From: Streptomyces sp. Z26
GTDB taxonomy: Bacteria; Actinomycetota; Actinomycetes; Streptomycetales; Streptomycetaceae
Direction of reading: 5' to 3'
Assembly (NCBI RefSeq): GCF_003665095.1
Contig: NZ_RCHV01000002.1
Location: 3,160,001-3,224,000 of the forward strand
DNA: 64,000 nucleotides
How positions within the stretch are numbered: the first letter of the stretch is position 1; every line of letters begins with the position of its first letter. The notes under the pieces were generated by a model. It made no database searches. It was not told the DNA's origin and saw only the letters and a program-made list of their open reading frames with translations. Below are positions 16,277 to 24,113 of the stretch, piece after piece. Both the position numbers and the translations under genes were made by a program.

Positions 16277-17113
16277 CTAGTCGGCCGTACGGGCCAGCCA
16301 GTGGTAGAGGGTGATGGCGACGCTCGTCGCCAGGTTGTAGCTGGAGACGAGCGGGCGCATCGGCAGCGACACCACGTGGTCGGCGCGGGCACGCAACTCC
16401 GGCGACAGCCCGCGCCGTTCGGAGCCGAAGGCGAGCAGCGCGTCGTCCGGCAGGGTGCGGGTGCGCAGGTCGGCGCCGTCCGGGTCGAGGGCGTAGAGGG
16501 GGCCGGCGGGGAGGTCGGCGACGGAGCGGCGTTCGACGGCGGTGGCGAAGTGGAGGCCCGCGCTGGCGCGCAGCACGTTGGGGTGCCAGGGGTCGACGGT
16601 GCCGGTGGTGAGCACACCCGAGGCGCCGCAGCCCGCGGCGACGCGGATGACCGCGCCGATGTTCCCGAGGTGGCGCGGGTCGTCGAGGACGACGAGCGGG
16701 GCGGCGCGCGGCCCTTCGGCCCGCAGGGCCGCGGCCTGCCCGCTGCCCCGTACGGCGAGCGCGGCGACCCCGGTGGGGTGCGGGCGCGCGACCAGCCCGG
16801 CGAGGGTTCCGGACGGTACGGGTCGCAGCAGGGCGGCCAGCGCGCCCGACAGGTCGGGGGCCAGGTCGGCGGCGAGCGCGAGGGCCCGGTCCCGGTCCTC
16901 GGTGAGTGCGAGCGGCACCTCGGCGCCGAAGCGGAGGGCGTGCTTGAGCGCGTGGAAACCGTCCAGGAGGACGGTGTCCGGGGCCAGTCCCCGCCAACGG
17001 CGGACGACGTCCGCGGCGACGGCATCGTGGCCGGGACCAGGGCCGGTCCCGGGGCCGGGGTTGCCCGCCGGGGCCGGGGCACCGGGGGCGGGCGCGTCGC
17101 GGTCGTGGCTCAT
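16277..17113 (-). CDS. SpoU/TrmH family RNA 2'-O-methyltransferase
   Basis: A 278-residue SPOUT methyltransferase that would methylate a ribose 2'-OH in rRNA or tRNA using S-adenosylmethionine. The three family motifs are clear: motif 1 DDPRHLGNIGAVIRVAAGCG, motif 2 LLAFGSERRGLSPEL, and motif 3 LPMRPLVSSYNLATSVAI, which forms the trefoil knot. The N-terminal part (about 120 residues) looks like a divergent substrate-recognition domain. ATG chosen at 17113. The RNA target cannot be predicted. It is convergent with paaN and not obviously linked to phenylacetate metabolism. Confidence 0.88.
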   Translation of the reverse strand: MSHDRDAPAPGAPAPAGNPGPGTGPGPGHDAVAADVVRRWRGLAPDTVLLDGFHALKHALRFGAEVPLALTEDRDRALALAADLAPDLSGALAALLRPVPSGTLAGLVARPHPTGVAALAVRGSGQAAALRAEGPRAAPLVVLDDPRHLGNIGAVIRVAAGCGASGVLTTGTVDPWHPNVLRASAGLHFATAVERRSVADLPAGPLYALDPDGADLRTRTLPDDALLAFGSERRGLSPELRARADHVVSLPMRPLVSSYNLATSVAITLYHWLARTAD

Positions 17114-17241
17114 CGGGCCAGCGTATGCGGGAGCGCGCGGGCGGAACGTACGGGCAACCGTACGGCGGTGGCGGGCGGGCGACGGACGGACGCGGAGGCG
17201 CGTACGGGCACGGCGTGCGGACGTACGGGCGGGCGCGGGAG

Positions 17242-18726
17242 TCAGTCGCGCGGCGCCCGTTCGGCGGTCGGCGCCGGTACGGGCGCCCGCCCGTGCGGCA
17301 CCGCGGGCGCCGCGCCGGTGTCCGCACCGGTGTCCTCGGCCGCCCCCGACCCCGCCCCCGCGTCCCCGGCGGGAACGCCTTCGCCGCGCGCCCCGAAGCC
17401 CGTACCGCGCCGCAACCGCCCGGCCAGCCCGGAGGCACGGGTACCCAGCCACACCAACAGCACCGTGGGCAGGAACACCGCGTCCGCCGCGATCATCGCG
17501 AGCGAGAAGAACGGCAGCCCGAGCAGCACCGCGATGCTCAGGTGCTCCACGATCATGACGAACAGCAGGACGTTCTTCACCCGCCGGTTGAAGAGGGTGA
17601 ACGGGAACGCGACCTGCACGATCACCGTCCCGTACGTCATGATCATGATCATCAGCCCGTTGCCGACGAACAGGTCGTTGAGGGCGGGCCAGGGCGCGAA
17701 GTAGTCCAGTTTCATCGGGTAGTAGGCGGCGGTGCCGTCCTGCCAACGGGAACCCTGGATCTTGTACCAGCCCGCCGTCGCGTAGATGAAGCAGACCTCG
17801 GCCATGATCACGACCATCGTGCCGTTGTGCACGAGGTTCGCGACGATGTCGCAGACCGCACGCGGCTCGCCGGGCGCGCGGCGGCAGACCAGCCACCAGA
17901 GCCCCTGCACGGCCCACAACCCCCAGAACACCAGCGCCCAGCCCGCGGTGAGCCCCGGCCCGAACGTCGCGACGGCGAGGGCCAGCGCGGCGAGCGTCCA
18001 CAGGACGACCCCGGTGACGTCCCGGGACACGAGGGCCGCGGCGGGTGCGTCAGGTGCGGCGGTCGGGCCGGAGGCAGCTGAGGCGGCAGGCGCCGTACGG
18101 GCGGCGCGGCGCGCGTCGAGCGACCAGACGCGGCCGCAGCGGGTGAGCACGAGGTAGATCGACATCAGGTGGATGACGTTGTCGCCGCCGTCCCCCATGA
18201 AGATGCTGCGGTTCTGGAGCGACAGCACGCCGACCATGAAGAGGACGGACATGGTGCGGGTCCGCCAGCCCAGCAGCAGGGCGGCGCTGGCGAGGACCGC
18301 GAGCGCGTACACGCACTCGAACCAGACGCCGCTCTCCGTCCACATCAGGACGCTGAACGCCTCGTTGGCGTCGTTCAGCCGCTCGGCCAGCTCCCAGCCC
18401 CACGGGCTCTCGGGTCCGTACAGCTCCCGGCGGTGCGGCAGTTCGCGCAGCAGGAACAGCAGCCAGGTGGCGGCGAAGCCGATCCGGACGACGGCCGCCT
18501 GGTACGGGCCGAGGGCCGTGCCGGTGACGCGGGCGAGCGCCTTACCGGCGGCGGCCTCGGCACGGGCCCGCCACTCGGCGGGGCGGAACGGGGGCGGGGG
18601 CGGCGGCGTGCGGTCGGCCCGGTGCCCGTCGGGGCGGTACTCGTCGGCCCGGTGCTCGCCGGTCCGGGAGTCGTCGACCCGGTGCTCGTCGGGGCGCGGG
18701 CCGTCCGGCCGTTCGTGCGCGGTCAC
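17242..18726 (-). CDS. HTTM-domain membrane protein (vitamin K-dependent gamma-carboxylase-like)
   Basis: A 494-residue polytopic membrane protein. The cytosolic N-terminal tail (about 60 residues) is His/Asp/Arg/Pro-rich. From residue 65 on there are multiple hydrophobic helices with HTTM-type stretches: ALGPYQAAVVRIGFAATWLL, RELPHRRELYGP, SLQNRSIFMGDGGDNVIHL, ATAGWYKIQGSRWQDGTA and PALNDLFVGNGLMIMIM. The HTTM fold is shared with vitamin K-dependent gamma-glutamyl carboxylase; what the bacterial forms do is mostly unknown. The GTG at 18726 overlaps the stop of the DUF5819 gene (GTGA), so the two are translationally coupled and probably act together at the membrane. The C-terminal 60 residues are disordered. 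Confidence 0.82.
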   Translation of the reverse strand: MTAHERPDGPRPDEHRVDDSRTGEHRADEYRPDGHRADRTPPPPPPFRPAEWRARAEAAAGKALARVTGTALGPYQAAVVRIGFAATWLLFLLRELPHRRELYGPESPWGWELAERLNDANEAFSVLMWTESGVWFECVYALAVLASAALLLGWRTRTMSVLFMVGVLSLQNRSIFMGDGGDNVIHLMSIYLVLTRCGRVWSLDARRAARTAPAASAASGPTAAPDAPAAALVSRDVTGVVLWTLAALALAVATFGPGLTAGWALVFWGLWAVQGLWWLVCRRAPGEPRAVCDIVANLVHNGTMVVIMAEVCFIYATAGWYKIQGSRWQDGTAAYYPMKLDYFAPWPALNDLFVGNGLMIMIMTYGTVIVQVAFPFTLFNRRVKNVLLFVMIVEHLSIAVLLGLPFFSLAMIAADAVFLPTVLLVWLGTRASGLAGRLRRGTGFGARGEGVPAGDAGAGSGAAEDTGADTGAAPAVPHGRAPVPAPTAERAPRD

Positions 18727-19382
18727 TTGCTCCCCTTCAGGTCGTCGCGGCCGACGCTCCACCAGGGCAGCACCCGGTACTCGGTCTTCGTGTCGATCTT
18801 CTCGCTGCTCCACGCCGGGGGCGCGACCCTGGTGACGGCCGAACGGAGCTGGACCCGGTCCACGGTGCCGCCGTTCAGCTCCGTACCGAAGCGCTCCAGC
18901 ACGATCCGCTTCATGTACGCCTGCGACAGCTCGCCGCGCAGGCCGATCGCCCGGTGGTCGTTGTCGTGCGAACCGCTGTAGAAGTCCCAGCCGCGGCGCA
19001 GCTCGTTCTGCACGGTGTGGCTGGGGAAGGGGTTGCCGCGGATGTTCGCGCCGTCCATGCCGGAGAGGTTGACCCAGCCGGTCGTCTCGGAGGCGCCGTC
19101 GTCCTTGGTGACCCGCGCGCGGGCGTGGACGTGGATGTTCTGCTGGAGGGGGTTGGGGGCGAAGAGCTTCCAGTTCTGCTCGAACTCCGGCAGGACGTAG
19201 TCGTCGATCGTCCGGCCGTGTTCCTTGCTGAGCGTGTTGTCGGGCGCGACGTGCAGGAAGACCATCGTCAGATGCACGGCGACGGCCACCGCGACGACCG
19301 CCACGGCTATCGCCACCACGGCACGTCCGGGCGCCGACAGCGCGGCGACCCCGCCGCCCCGCCGTTCCTCGTGAGGCTCCAT
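18723..19382 (-). CDS. DUF5819 family membrane-anchored protein
   Basis: A 219-residue protein with a single N-terminal transmembrane helix (about residues 20-44, VVAIAVAVVAVAVAVHLTMVF) and an outside domain of about 170 residues. The domain has the family-like NWKLFAPNPLQQN segment, then WVNLSGMDGANIRGNPFPSH and DRVQLRSAV. Function is unknown. It is cotranscribed with, and overlaps, the HTTM gene; I recall the two families occurring side by side in other actinomycetes. Start at the ATG 19382. It is divergent from paaA, so the paa operator at 19502 could influence it too. Confidence 0.8.
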   Translation of the reverse strand: MEPHEERRGGGVAALSAPGRAVVAIAVAVVAVAVAVHLTMVFLHVAPDNTLSKEHGRTIDDYVLPEFEQNWKLFAPNPLQQNIHVHARARVTKDDGASETTGWVNLSGMDGANIRGNPFPSHTVQNELRRGWDFYSGSHDNDHRAIGLRGELSQAYMKRIVLERFGTELNGGTVDRVQLRSAVTRVAPPAWSSEKIDTKTEYRVLPWWSVGRDDLKGSK

Positions 19383-19468
19383 GCCCTCCCCGTCCCTCTC
19401 CCCGCTCGCGCCCGTCGGCACCGCTCGCCGACACCGCACCCCGAAGGTTAGCCACAGTCCGCCCGGTC

Positions 19469-19515
19469 TTGACACCGTGTGGCGGACCGGCCCACCATTG
19501 AACCGAACGATCGGT
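19469..19515 (+). promoter_or_regulatory. paaA promoter candidate with downstream TetR-type operator
   Basis: TTGACA at 19469-19474 is a perfect -35 hexamer. About 18 bases on, CACCAT is a weak -10. Directly after this, ACCGAACGATCGGT (19502-19515) repeats the paaN operator as its exact reverse complement and is followed by further TCGG repeats. An operator at or just downstream of the start site fits repression. The -10 is poor, so the promoter part is tentative; the operator match is solid. Confidence 0.6.
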
Positions 19516-19549
19516 CGGTCGGTCTGTGGAGTGAGTCGAGGAGCCTCGC

Positions 19550-20623
19550 ATGACAACGGTGCTGCCGGGCACGCCCAGCGACACACCCGCGGGCGCGGGA
19601 CCAGGCACGGGAGCGGACGCGGGACCCGACGCGGCACCCCGCGCCCCGATGGACGCGGAAGCGGCGGCACGGGCGTACGGCCCGGCGTTCGACGCCGCCG
19701 TCGCCGCCGACGAGCGCATCGAGCCCCGCGACTGGATGCCCGACGCGTACCGGGCCACGCTCGTACGGCAGATCGCCCAGCACGCGCACTCCGAGATCAT
19801 CGGCATGCAACCGGAAGCCAACTGGATCACGCGCGCACCCTCCCTGCGCCGCAAGGCGATCCTCATGGCCAAGGTCCAAGACGAGGCCGGTCACGGCCTC
19901 TACCTCTACAGCGCCGCCGAAACCCTCGGCGCCAGCCGCGACGACCTGCTCGACAAGCTGCACAGCGGCCGCCAGAGATACTCCTCGATCTTCAACTACC
20001 CGACCCTCACCTGGGCCGACGTCGGCGCCATCGGCTGGCTCGTCGACGGCGCCGCCATCACCAACCAGGTGCCGCTCTGCCGCTGCTCGTACGGCCCGTA
20101 CGCCCGCGCCATGGTGCGCGTCTGCAAGGAGGAGTCGTTCCACCAGCGCCAGGGGTACGAACTGCTGCTGGAGCTGAGCCGCGGCACCGAGGCGCAGCAC
20201 GCCATGGCACAGGACGCGGTGGACCGCTGGTGGTGGCCGTCGCTGATGATGTTCGGTCCGCCCGACGACGAGTCGGCGCACAGCGCGCAGTCCATGGAGT
20301 GGAAGATCAAGCGGCACTCCAACGACGAACTGCGGCAGCGCTTCGTCGACATCTGCGTCCCGCAGGCCGAGGCACTGGGCCTCACCCTCCCCGATCCGGA
20401 CCTCAAGTGGAACGAGGAGCAGGGGCGCTGGGACTTCGGAGCGATCGACTGGGACGAGTTCAAGGCCGTCCTCAAGGGCGACGGCCCCTGCAACGAGCAG
20501 CGCCTCACCCAGCGCCGCACGGCGCACGAGGAAGGCGCCTGGGTGCGCGAGGCAGCGGCGGCCCACGCGGCGCGGAAGCAGGCCCGTACGGCCACGGAAC
20601 GCGAAGGGGCGATGGCCCGATGA
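19550..20623 (+). CDS. paaA: Phenylacetyl-CoA epoxidase subunit PaaA
   Basis: The 357-residue catalytic di-iron subunit of the phenylacetyl-CoA 1,2-epoxidase. The diiron-carboxylate ligands are recognisable: [15 protein letters not shown], then [13 protein letters not shown] (ExxH type), and later [15 protein letters not shown] (second ExxH). WEWK-like and [14 protein letters not shown] segments are also characteristic. The first 35 residues are an Ala/Gly/Pro-rich extension. ATG 19550 follows GAGGAG at 8 nt. It opens a five-gene operon with overlapping starts and works with PaaB, C and E; PaaD helps mature the iron-sulfur or diiron centres. Confidence 0.95.
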   Translation: MTTVLPGTPSDTPAGAGPGTGADAGPDAAPRAPMDAEAAARAYGPAFDAAVAADERIEPRDWMPDAYRATLVRQIAQHAHSEIIGMQPEANWITRAPSLRRKAILMAKVQDEAGHGLYLYSAAETLGASRDDLLDKLHSGRQRYSSIFNYPTLTWADVGAIGWLVDGAAITNQVPLCRCSYGPYARAMVRVCKEESFHQRQGYELLLELSRGTEAQHAMAQDAVDRWWWPSLMMFGPPDDESAHSAQSMEWKIKRHSNDELRQRFVDICVPQAEALGLTLPDPDLKWNEEQGRWDFGAIDWDEFKAVLKGDGPCNEQRLTQRRTAHEEGAWVREAAAAHAARKQARTATEREGAMAR

Positions 20624-20946
20624 ACGGCACCGACAGCACGGGCGGGGAAGGCGGGGCGACCCGTACGGGCGGCTGGCCGCTGTGGGAGGTCTTCGTCCGC
20701 AGCAGGCGCGGCCTGTCCCACACGCACGCCGGGAGCCTCCACGCACCCGACGCCGAGATGGCGCTGCGCAACGCGCGGGACCTCTACACCCGGCGCTCCG
20801 AAGGCGTCTCCCTCTGGGTCGTCCCCTCCGCGGCGATCACCGCCTCGTCCCCCGACGAGAAGGACCCCTTCTTCGAACCGGCCGCGGACAAGCCGTACCG
20901 GCACCCCACGTTCTACGAGGTCCCGGAAGGAGTACGGAACCTGTGA
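20620..20946 (+). CDS. paaB: Phenylacetyl-CoA epoxidase subunit PaaB
   Basis: A 108-residue PaaB, the small bridging subunit of the epoxidase. The conserved core starts at residue 19 with [21 protein letters not shown] and continues through [16 protein letters not shown] and [11 protein letters not shown], ending in the typical [12 protein letters not shown]. The ATG at 20620 overlaps the paaA stop (ATGA). The Gly/Thr-rich first 18 residues are variable in the family. Confidence 0.95.
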   Translation: MNGTDSTGGEGGATRTGGWPLWEVFVRSRRGLSHTHAGSLHAPDAEMALRNARDLYTRRSEGVSLWVVPSAAITASSPDEKDPFFEPAADKPYRHPTFYEVPEGVRNL

Positions 20947-21740
20947 GCGACGCGACGACGACCCCCCGCCCGGGCACGCGCACCGGCACGGACACGGCCC
21001 CCGCCCCCCGTACGACCGCGGGCGCGATACCGGAGCCGGAGCCCGGCACCCTCGCCGCGGCCGAACTGGCCCTCGCCGACGACGCCCTCGTCCTCTCCCA
21101 ACGCCTCGGTCAATGGGCCGGGCACGCCCCCGTGCTGGAGGAGGAGGTCGCCCTCGCCAACATCGCGCTGGACCTCCTCGGCCAGGCCCGCACCCTCTAC
21201 TCCGGCCTCGGCGACGAGGACGCCCTCGCCTTCCTCCGCGAGGAACGCGCCTTCCGCAACTGCCAGCTCGTCGAGCAGCCGAACGGCGACTTCGCCGCCA
21301 CCATCGTCCGGCAGCTGTTCTTCTCCACCTACCAGGAACTGCTGTACGGGCAGCTCACCACGCACCCGCTGGCCACCAAGGCCGTACGGGAGGTCGCGTA
21401 CCACCGCGACCACGCCGAGCACTGGACCCTGCGCCTCGGCGACGGCACCACCGAGAGCCACGACCGCACGCAACGCGCCGTGGACGGCCTGTGGCGCCAC
21501 ACCGGCGAACTCTTCCAACCCCTGCCCGAACTCGACGTCGACTGGAGCGCGCTGCGCGCCGACTGGGACACCCGCGTCGCGGACGTCCTCACCCGCGCGA
21601 CGCTCCGCGTGCCCGAAGGGGCGCAGGGGCACGGGTGGAAGGCGGGCGGCGGACGGCAGGGGCTGCACACCGAGTCGTTCGGGCGGCTGCTGGCCGAGAT
21701 GCAGCACCTGCACCGCAGCCACCCGGGCGCGACATGGTGA
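20943..21740 (+). CDS. paaC: Phenylacetyl-CoA epoxidase subunit PaaC
   Basis: The 265-residue structural partner of PaaA, a helical ferritin-like protein that lacks a functional diiron site. Family segments are visible: ALVLSQRLGQWAGHAPVLEEEVALANIALDLLGQAR, LYSGLGDEDALAFLREERAFRNCQLVEQPNGDFAATI, and VAYHRDHAEHWTLRLGDGT. The GTG at 20943 overlaps the paaB stop (GTGA). The N-terminal 35 residues are Thr/Pro-rich. Confidence 0.94.
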   Translation: MSDATTTPRPGTRTGTDTAPAPRTTAGAIPEPEPGTLAAAELALADDALVLSQRLGQWAGHAPVLEEEVALANIALDLLGQARTLYSGLGDEDALAFLREERAFRNCQLVEQPNGDFAATIVRQLFFSTYQELLYGQLTTHPLATKAVREVAYHRDHAEHWTLRLGDGTTESHDRTQRAVDGLWRHTGELFQPLPELDVDWSALRADWDTRVADVLTRATLRVPEGAQGHGWKAGGGRQGLHTESFGRLLAEMQHLHRSHPGATW

Positions 21741-22474
21741 CGGGCATACGCGCCGAAGCCCAGGCGCGCGCCGAAGCCGGGACCCGTACGGGTGGCGCGG
21801 GCGACACCGCCGCCGAACGGCTCGGTTTCCTCCGCGAGTTGGCGGGCGGCGTACCGGACCCGGAGCTGCCGGTCGTCAGCCTCGCGGAGCTGGGCGTCCT
21901 CCGCTCCGTACGGGAGACCGGCGCCGGCACGGTCGAGGTCGACCTGACGCCCACCTACACCGGGTGCCCCGCCATCGAGACGATGGCCGCCGACGTCGCC
22001 CAGGTCCTGCGCGACCACGGCGTCCGCGACGTCGCCGTACGCACCGTCCTCGCGCCACCCTGGTCGACGGACGACATCACGGACGAGGGGCGGCGGAAGC
22101 TGGCAGAGTTCGGCGTCGCCCCGCCCCGTACCGACCACGGGCCCCGCACCGGCCCGGTGCCGGTCGGGCTGGGGCCGACCCGCACCCGTTCCGGCGGCCC
22201 GACCGGCGACGGCACGGGCGGGCCGCGCGCCTCGGAGCCGCACGCCTCGGACCCGTACGCCGTAAGCCCGTACGCCGTGGACATCACGTACGCCGCGGAC
22301 GGCCCGCACACCGTGGAGATCCCCTACGCCACGGACCTCCGCGACCCCGTGCGCTGCCCGCACTGCGGCTCGCCGGAGACCACGCTGCTGAGCCGCTTCT
22401 CCTCCACCGCGTGCAAGGCGCTGCGCCGCTGCGAGACCTGCCGCGAACCGTTCGACCACTTCAAGGAGCTGTGA
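21734..22474 (+). CDS. paaD: Phenylacetate degradation protein PaaD with an extended linker
   Basis: PaaD is a SufT/MIP18 (DUF59)-type maturation factor for the epoxidase complex. The DUF59 part spans about residues 25-125 (PDPELPVVSLAELGVLRSV ... TYTGCPAIETMAADV ... APPWSTDDITDEGRRKLAEFG). The C-terminal zinc ribbon has CPHCGS ... CETCREPFDHFKEL. Between them lies a linker of about 75 residues rich in Gly, Pro and Thr, ending in repeated SPYAV/DPYAV/IPYA units. The total of 246 residues is clearly longer than the roughly 165 usual for PaaD. It starts at ATG 21734 or GTG 21737; the latter gives the GTGA overlap with the paaC stop seen elsewhere in the operon. Confidence 0.9.
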   Translation: MVTGIRAEAQARAEAGTRTGGAGDTAAERLGFLRELAGGVPDPELPVVSLAELGVLRSVRETGAGTVEVDLTPTYTGCPAIETMAADVAQVLRDHGVRDVAVRTVLAPPWSTDDITDEGRRKLAEFGVAPPRTDHGPRTGPVPVGLGPTRTRSGGPTGDGTGGPRASEPHASDPYAVSPYAVDITYAADGPHTVEIPYATDLRDPVRCPHCGSPETTLLSRFSSTACKALRRCETCREPFDHFKEL

Positions 22475-22476
22475 CG

Positions 22477-23565
22477 ATGTTCCACCCGCTCCGGGTCACG
22501 GCGGTCGACCACCTCACCGACGACGCCGTCGCCGTCACCTTCGCGGTGCCGCCCGCGCTGCGCGAGACGTACGCGTACACGCCCGGCCAGCACATCGCCC
22601 TCCGCCACCGCGACGACGACGGCGAGGAGATCCGCCGCACGTACTCGCTGTGCGCGCCCGCCGAGTCGGCGCCGAGCGCGCTGCGGATCGGCGTACGGCG
22701 GGTCGAGGGCGGCGTGTTCTCCACGTACGCGCTGAAGGAGCTGGCCGTCGGGGACCATGTCGACGTGCTGCCGCCGACCGGCCGCTTCAGCCTCGTACCA
22801 CGGGCCGGGCACTTCGCGGCGATCGTGGGCGGCAGCGGCATCACGCCCGTGCTGTCGATCGCCGCGACGCTCCTCGACGCGGCGCCGGAAGCCCGCTTCT
22901 GCCTGGTGCGCAGCGACCGTTCGGCGGCGTCGACGATGTTCCTCGACGAGGTCGCGGACCTCAAGGACCGCTATCCGGAACGGCTGCAACTGGTCCACGC
23001 CCTCTCCCGCGAGGAGCAGCAGACGGGCCTGCCGTCGGGGCGCCTCGACGAGGAACGGCTGACGAAGCTGCTGCCCGCGCTGCTCGCGGAGCACGGCGTG
23101 GACGGGATCGACGGCTGGTACCTGTGCGGGCCGCTCGGGCTGGTGACCGGCGCGACGAAGGCCCTGCGGGGGCTCGGAGTGCCGCGGAACCGCGTGCACC
23201 AGGAGATCTTCCACGCCGAGGAGCCGGAGGCGGCGCCGCTGGGCGCGGCGGAACGCGGCCCGGCGGGCGGGCGGCCGGGGACACCGGAGTCGGCCACGGT
23301 GGCGGCGACGCTCGACGGGCGGTCGGGAAGCTGGGCGGGGCGGGACGGCGAGTCGGTGCTGGAGACGGTGCTGCGGAACCGCGCCGACGCGCCGTACGCC
23401 TGCAAGGGCGGTGTGTGCGGTACGTGCCGGGTGCGGCTGCTCGACGGCGAGGTGCGGATGGACCGCAACTACGCGTTGGAACCGGACGAGTTGGACGCGG
23501 GCTACGTGCTCGCCTGCCAGTCCCACCCGGTGACGCCCGCGGTGACGGTGGACTTCGACGCGTAG
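22477..23565 (+). CDS. paaE: Phenylacetyl-CoA epoxidase reductase PaaE
   Basis: A 362-residue NADPH-dependent reductase that feeds electrons to PaaA. Domain order is an FAD-binding ferredoxin-reductase domain (YTPGQHIALRH ... RRTYSLCAP), an NAD(P)-binding domain (HFAAIVGGSGITPVLSIAATLL ... WYLCGPLGLV), then a plant-type [2Fe-2S] ferredoxin domain with APYACKGGVCGTCRVRLLDGE and the later Cys in LACQSHP. ATG 22477 lies two bases after the paaD stop. A short Gly/Ala/Pro-rich linker (about residues 250-280) joins the reductase and ferredoxin parts. Last gene of the operon. Confidence 0.95.
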   Translation: MFHPLRVTAVDHLTDDAVAVTFAVPPALRETYAYTPGQHIALRHRDDDGEEIRRTYSLCAPAESAPSALRIGVRRVEGGVFSTYALKELAVGDHVDVLPPTGRFSLVPRAGHFAAIVGGSGITPVLSIAATLLDAAPEARFCLVRSDRSAASTMFLDEVADLKDRYPERLQLVHALSREEQQTGLPSGRLDEERLTKLLPALLAEHGVDGIDGWYLCGPLGLVTGATKALRGLGVPRNRVHQEIFHAEEPEAAPLGAAERGPAGGRPGTPESATVAATLDGRSGSWAGRDGESVLETVLRNRADAPYACKGGVCGTCRVRLLDGEVRMDRNYALEPDELDAGYVLACQSHPVTPAVTVDFDA

Positions 23566-23748
23566 GTCGCGCGGCGGGCGTGCGGCGGGAGCGGGCAGCC
23601 CGGCGCGGGCCGGGCCGTCACCTCGTACGGGGAACCGTGCGGGGCAGGGCCCTGGCCCGCACGTACGGCCCGGGGCCAACGTCGTCCGGGGCCCCGCCCG
23701 CCAGCCGGGCCGCCTCCAGCCAGAGCCACCACCAGCCGGGGGCGCCGC

Positions 23749-24093
23749 CTAGATGACCTCGGCCGGGCCCCCGCCTTCGGTGACGAGCGGGCGCCCGGCC
23801 GACTCCCAGGCGAGCATGCCGCCGTCCACGTTCACCGCATCCATGCCCTGCCGCAGCAGGTACTGCGCGACCTGCGCGGAGCGGCCGCCGACGCGGCACA
23901 CCACGTAGATCCGCTCTCCCTCGCCGACGCGCTCGGTCAACTCACCGAAGCGGCCCACGAAATCGCTCATCGGGATGTGCAACGCGGACTCGGCGTGCCC
24001 CGCCGCCCACTCGTCCTGCTCCCGGACGTCCAACAGCAGACCTTCCGCGGGCACCTCCGCGGCACCCACCGCGGGCAACTGACCGAACTGCAT
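23749..24093 (-). CDS. Single-domain rhodanese-like protein
   Basis: A 114-residue rhodanese domain protein, expected to carry sulfane sulfur on its active-site Cys in the cytosol. The active loop is VVCRVGGRSAQVAQYL, with the Cys in the right place. LLLDVREQDEWAAGHAESALHIPMSDF and NVDGGMLAWESAGRPL are standard flanks. The ATG at 24093 is preferred over a TTG three bases upstream (24096); GGAGAAAGG lies at about 9 nt. Sulfur acceptor unknown; adjacent to but not overlapping the J-domain gene. Confidence 0.9.
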   Translation of the reverse strand: MQFGQLPAVGAAEVPAEGLLLDVREQDEWAAGHAESALHIPMSDFVGRFGELTERVGEGERIYVVCRVGGRSAQVAQYLLRQGMDAVNVDGGMLAWESAGRPLVTEGGGPAEVI

Positions 24094-24113
24094 CAACTAC
24101 AGCCTTTCTCCGG

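Noticed and set aside
14148..17438. A 1096-codon open frame on the minus strand, opposite paaN
   Set aside because: It is an antisense shadow of paaN and neighbours; composition is Arg/Pro/Gly/His-rich with no family motif. The only real part of such long minus frames here is the methyltransferase at 16277-17113, which is in another frame.
23566..23748. Small Trp-rich open frame after the rhodanese gene
   Set aside because: The WWWLWLEAA stretch has no start codon with a ribosome site in its frame within the gap and no recognisable family; I treat the region as non-coding.
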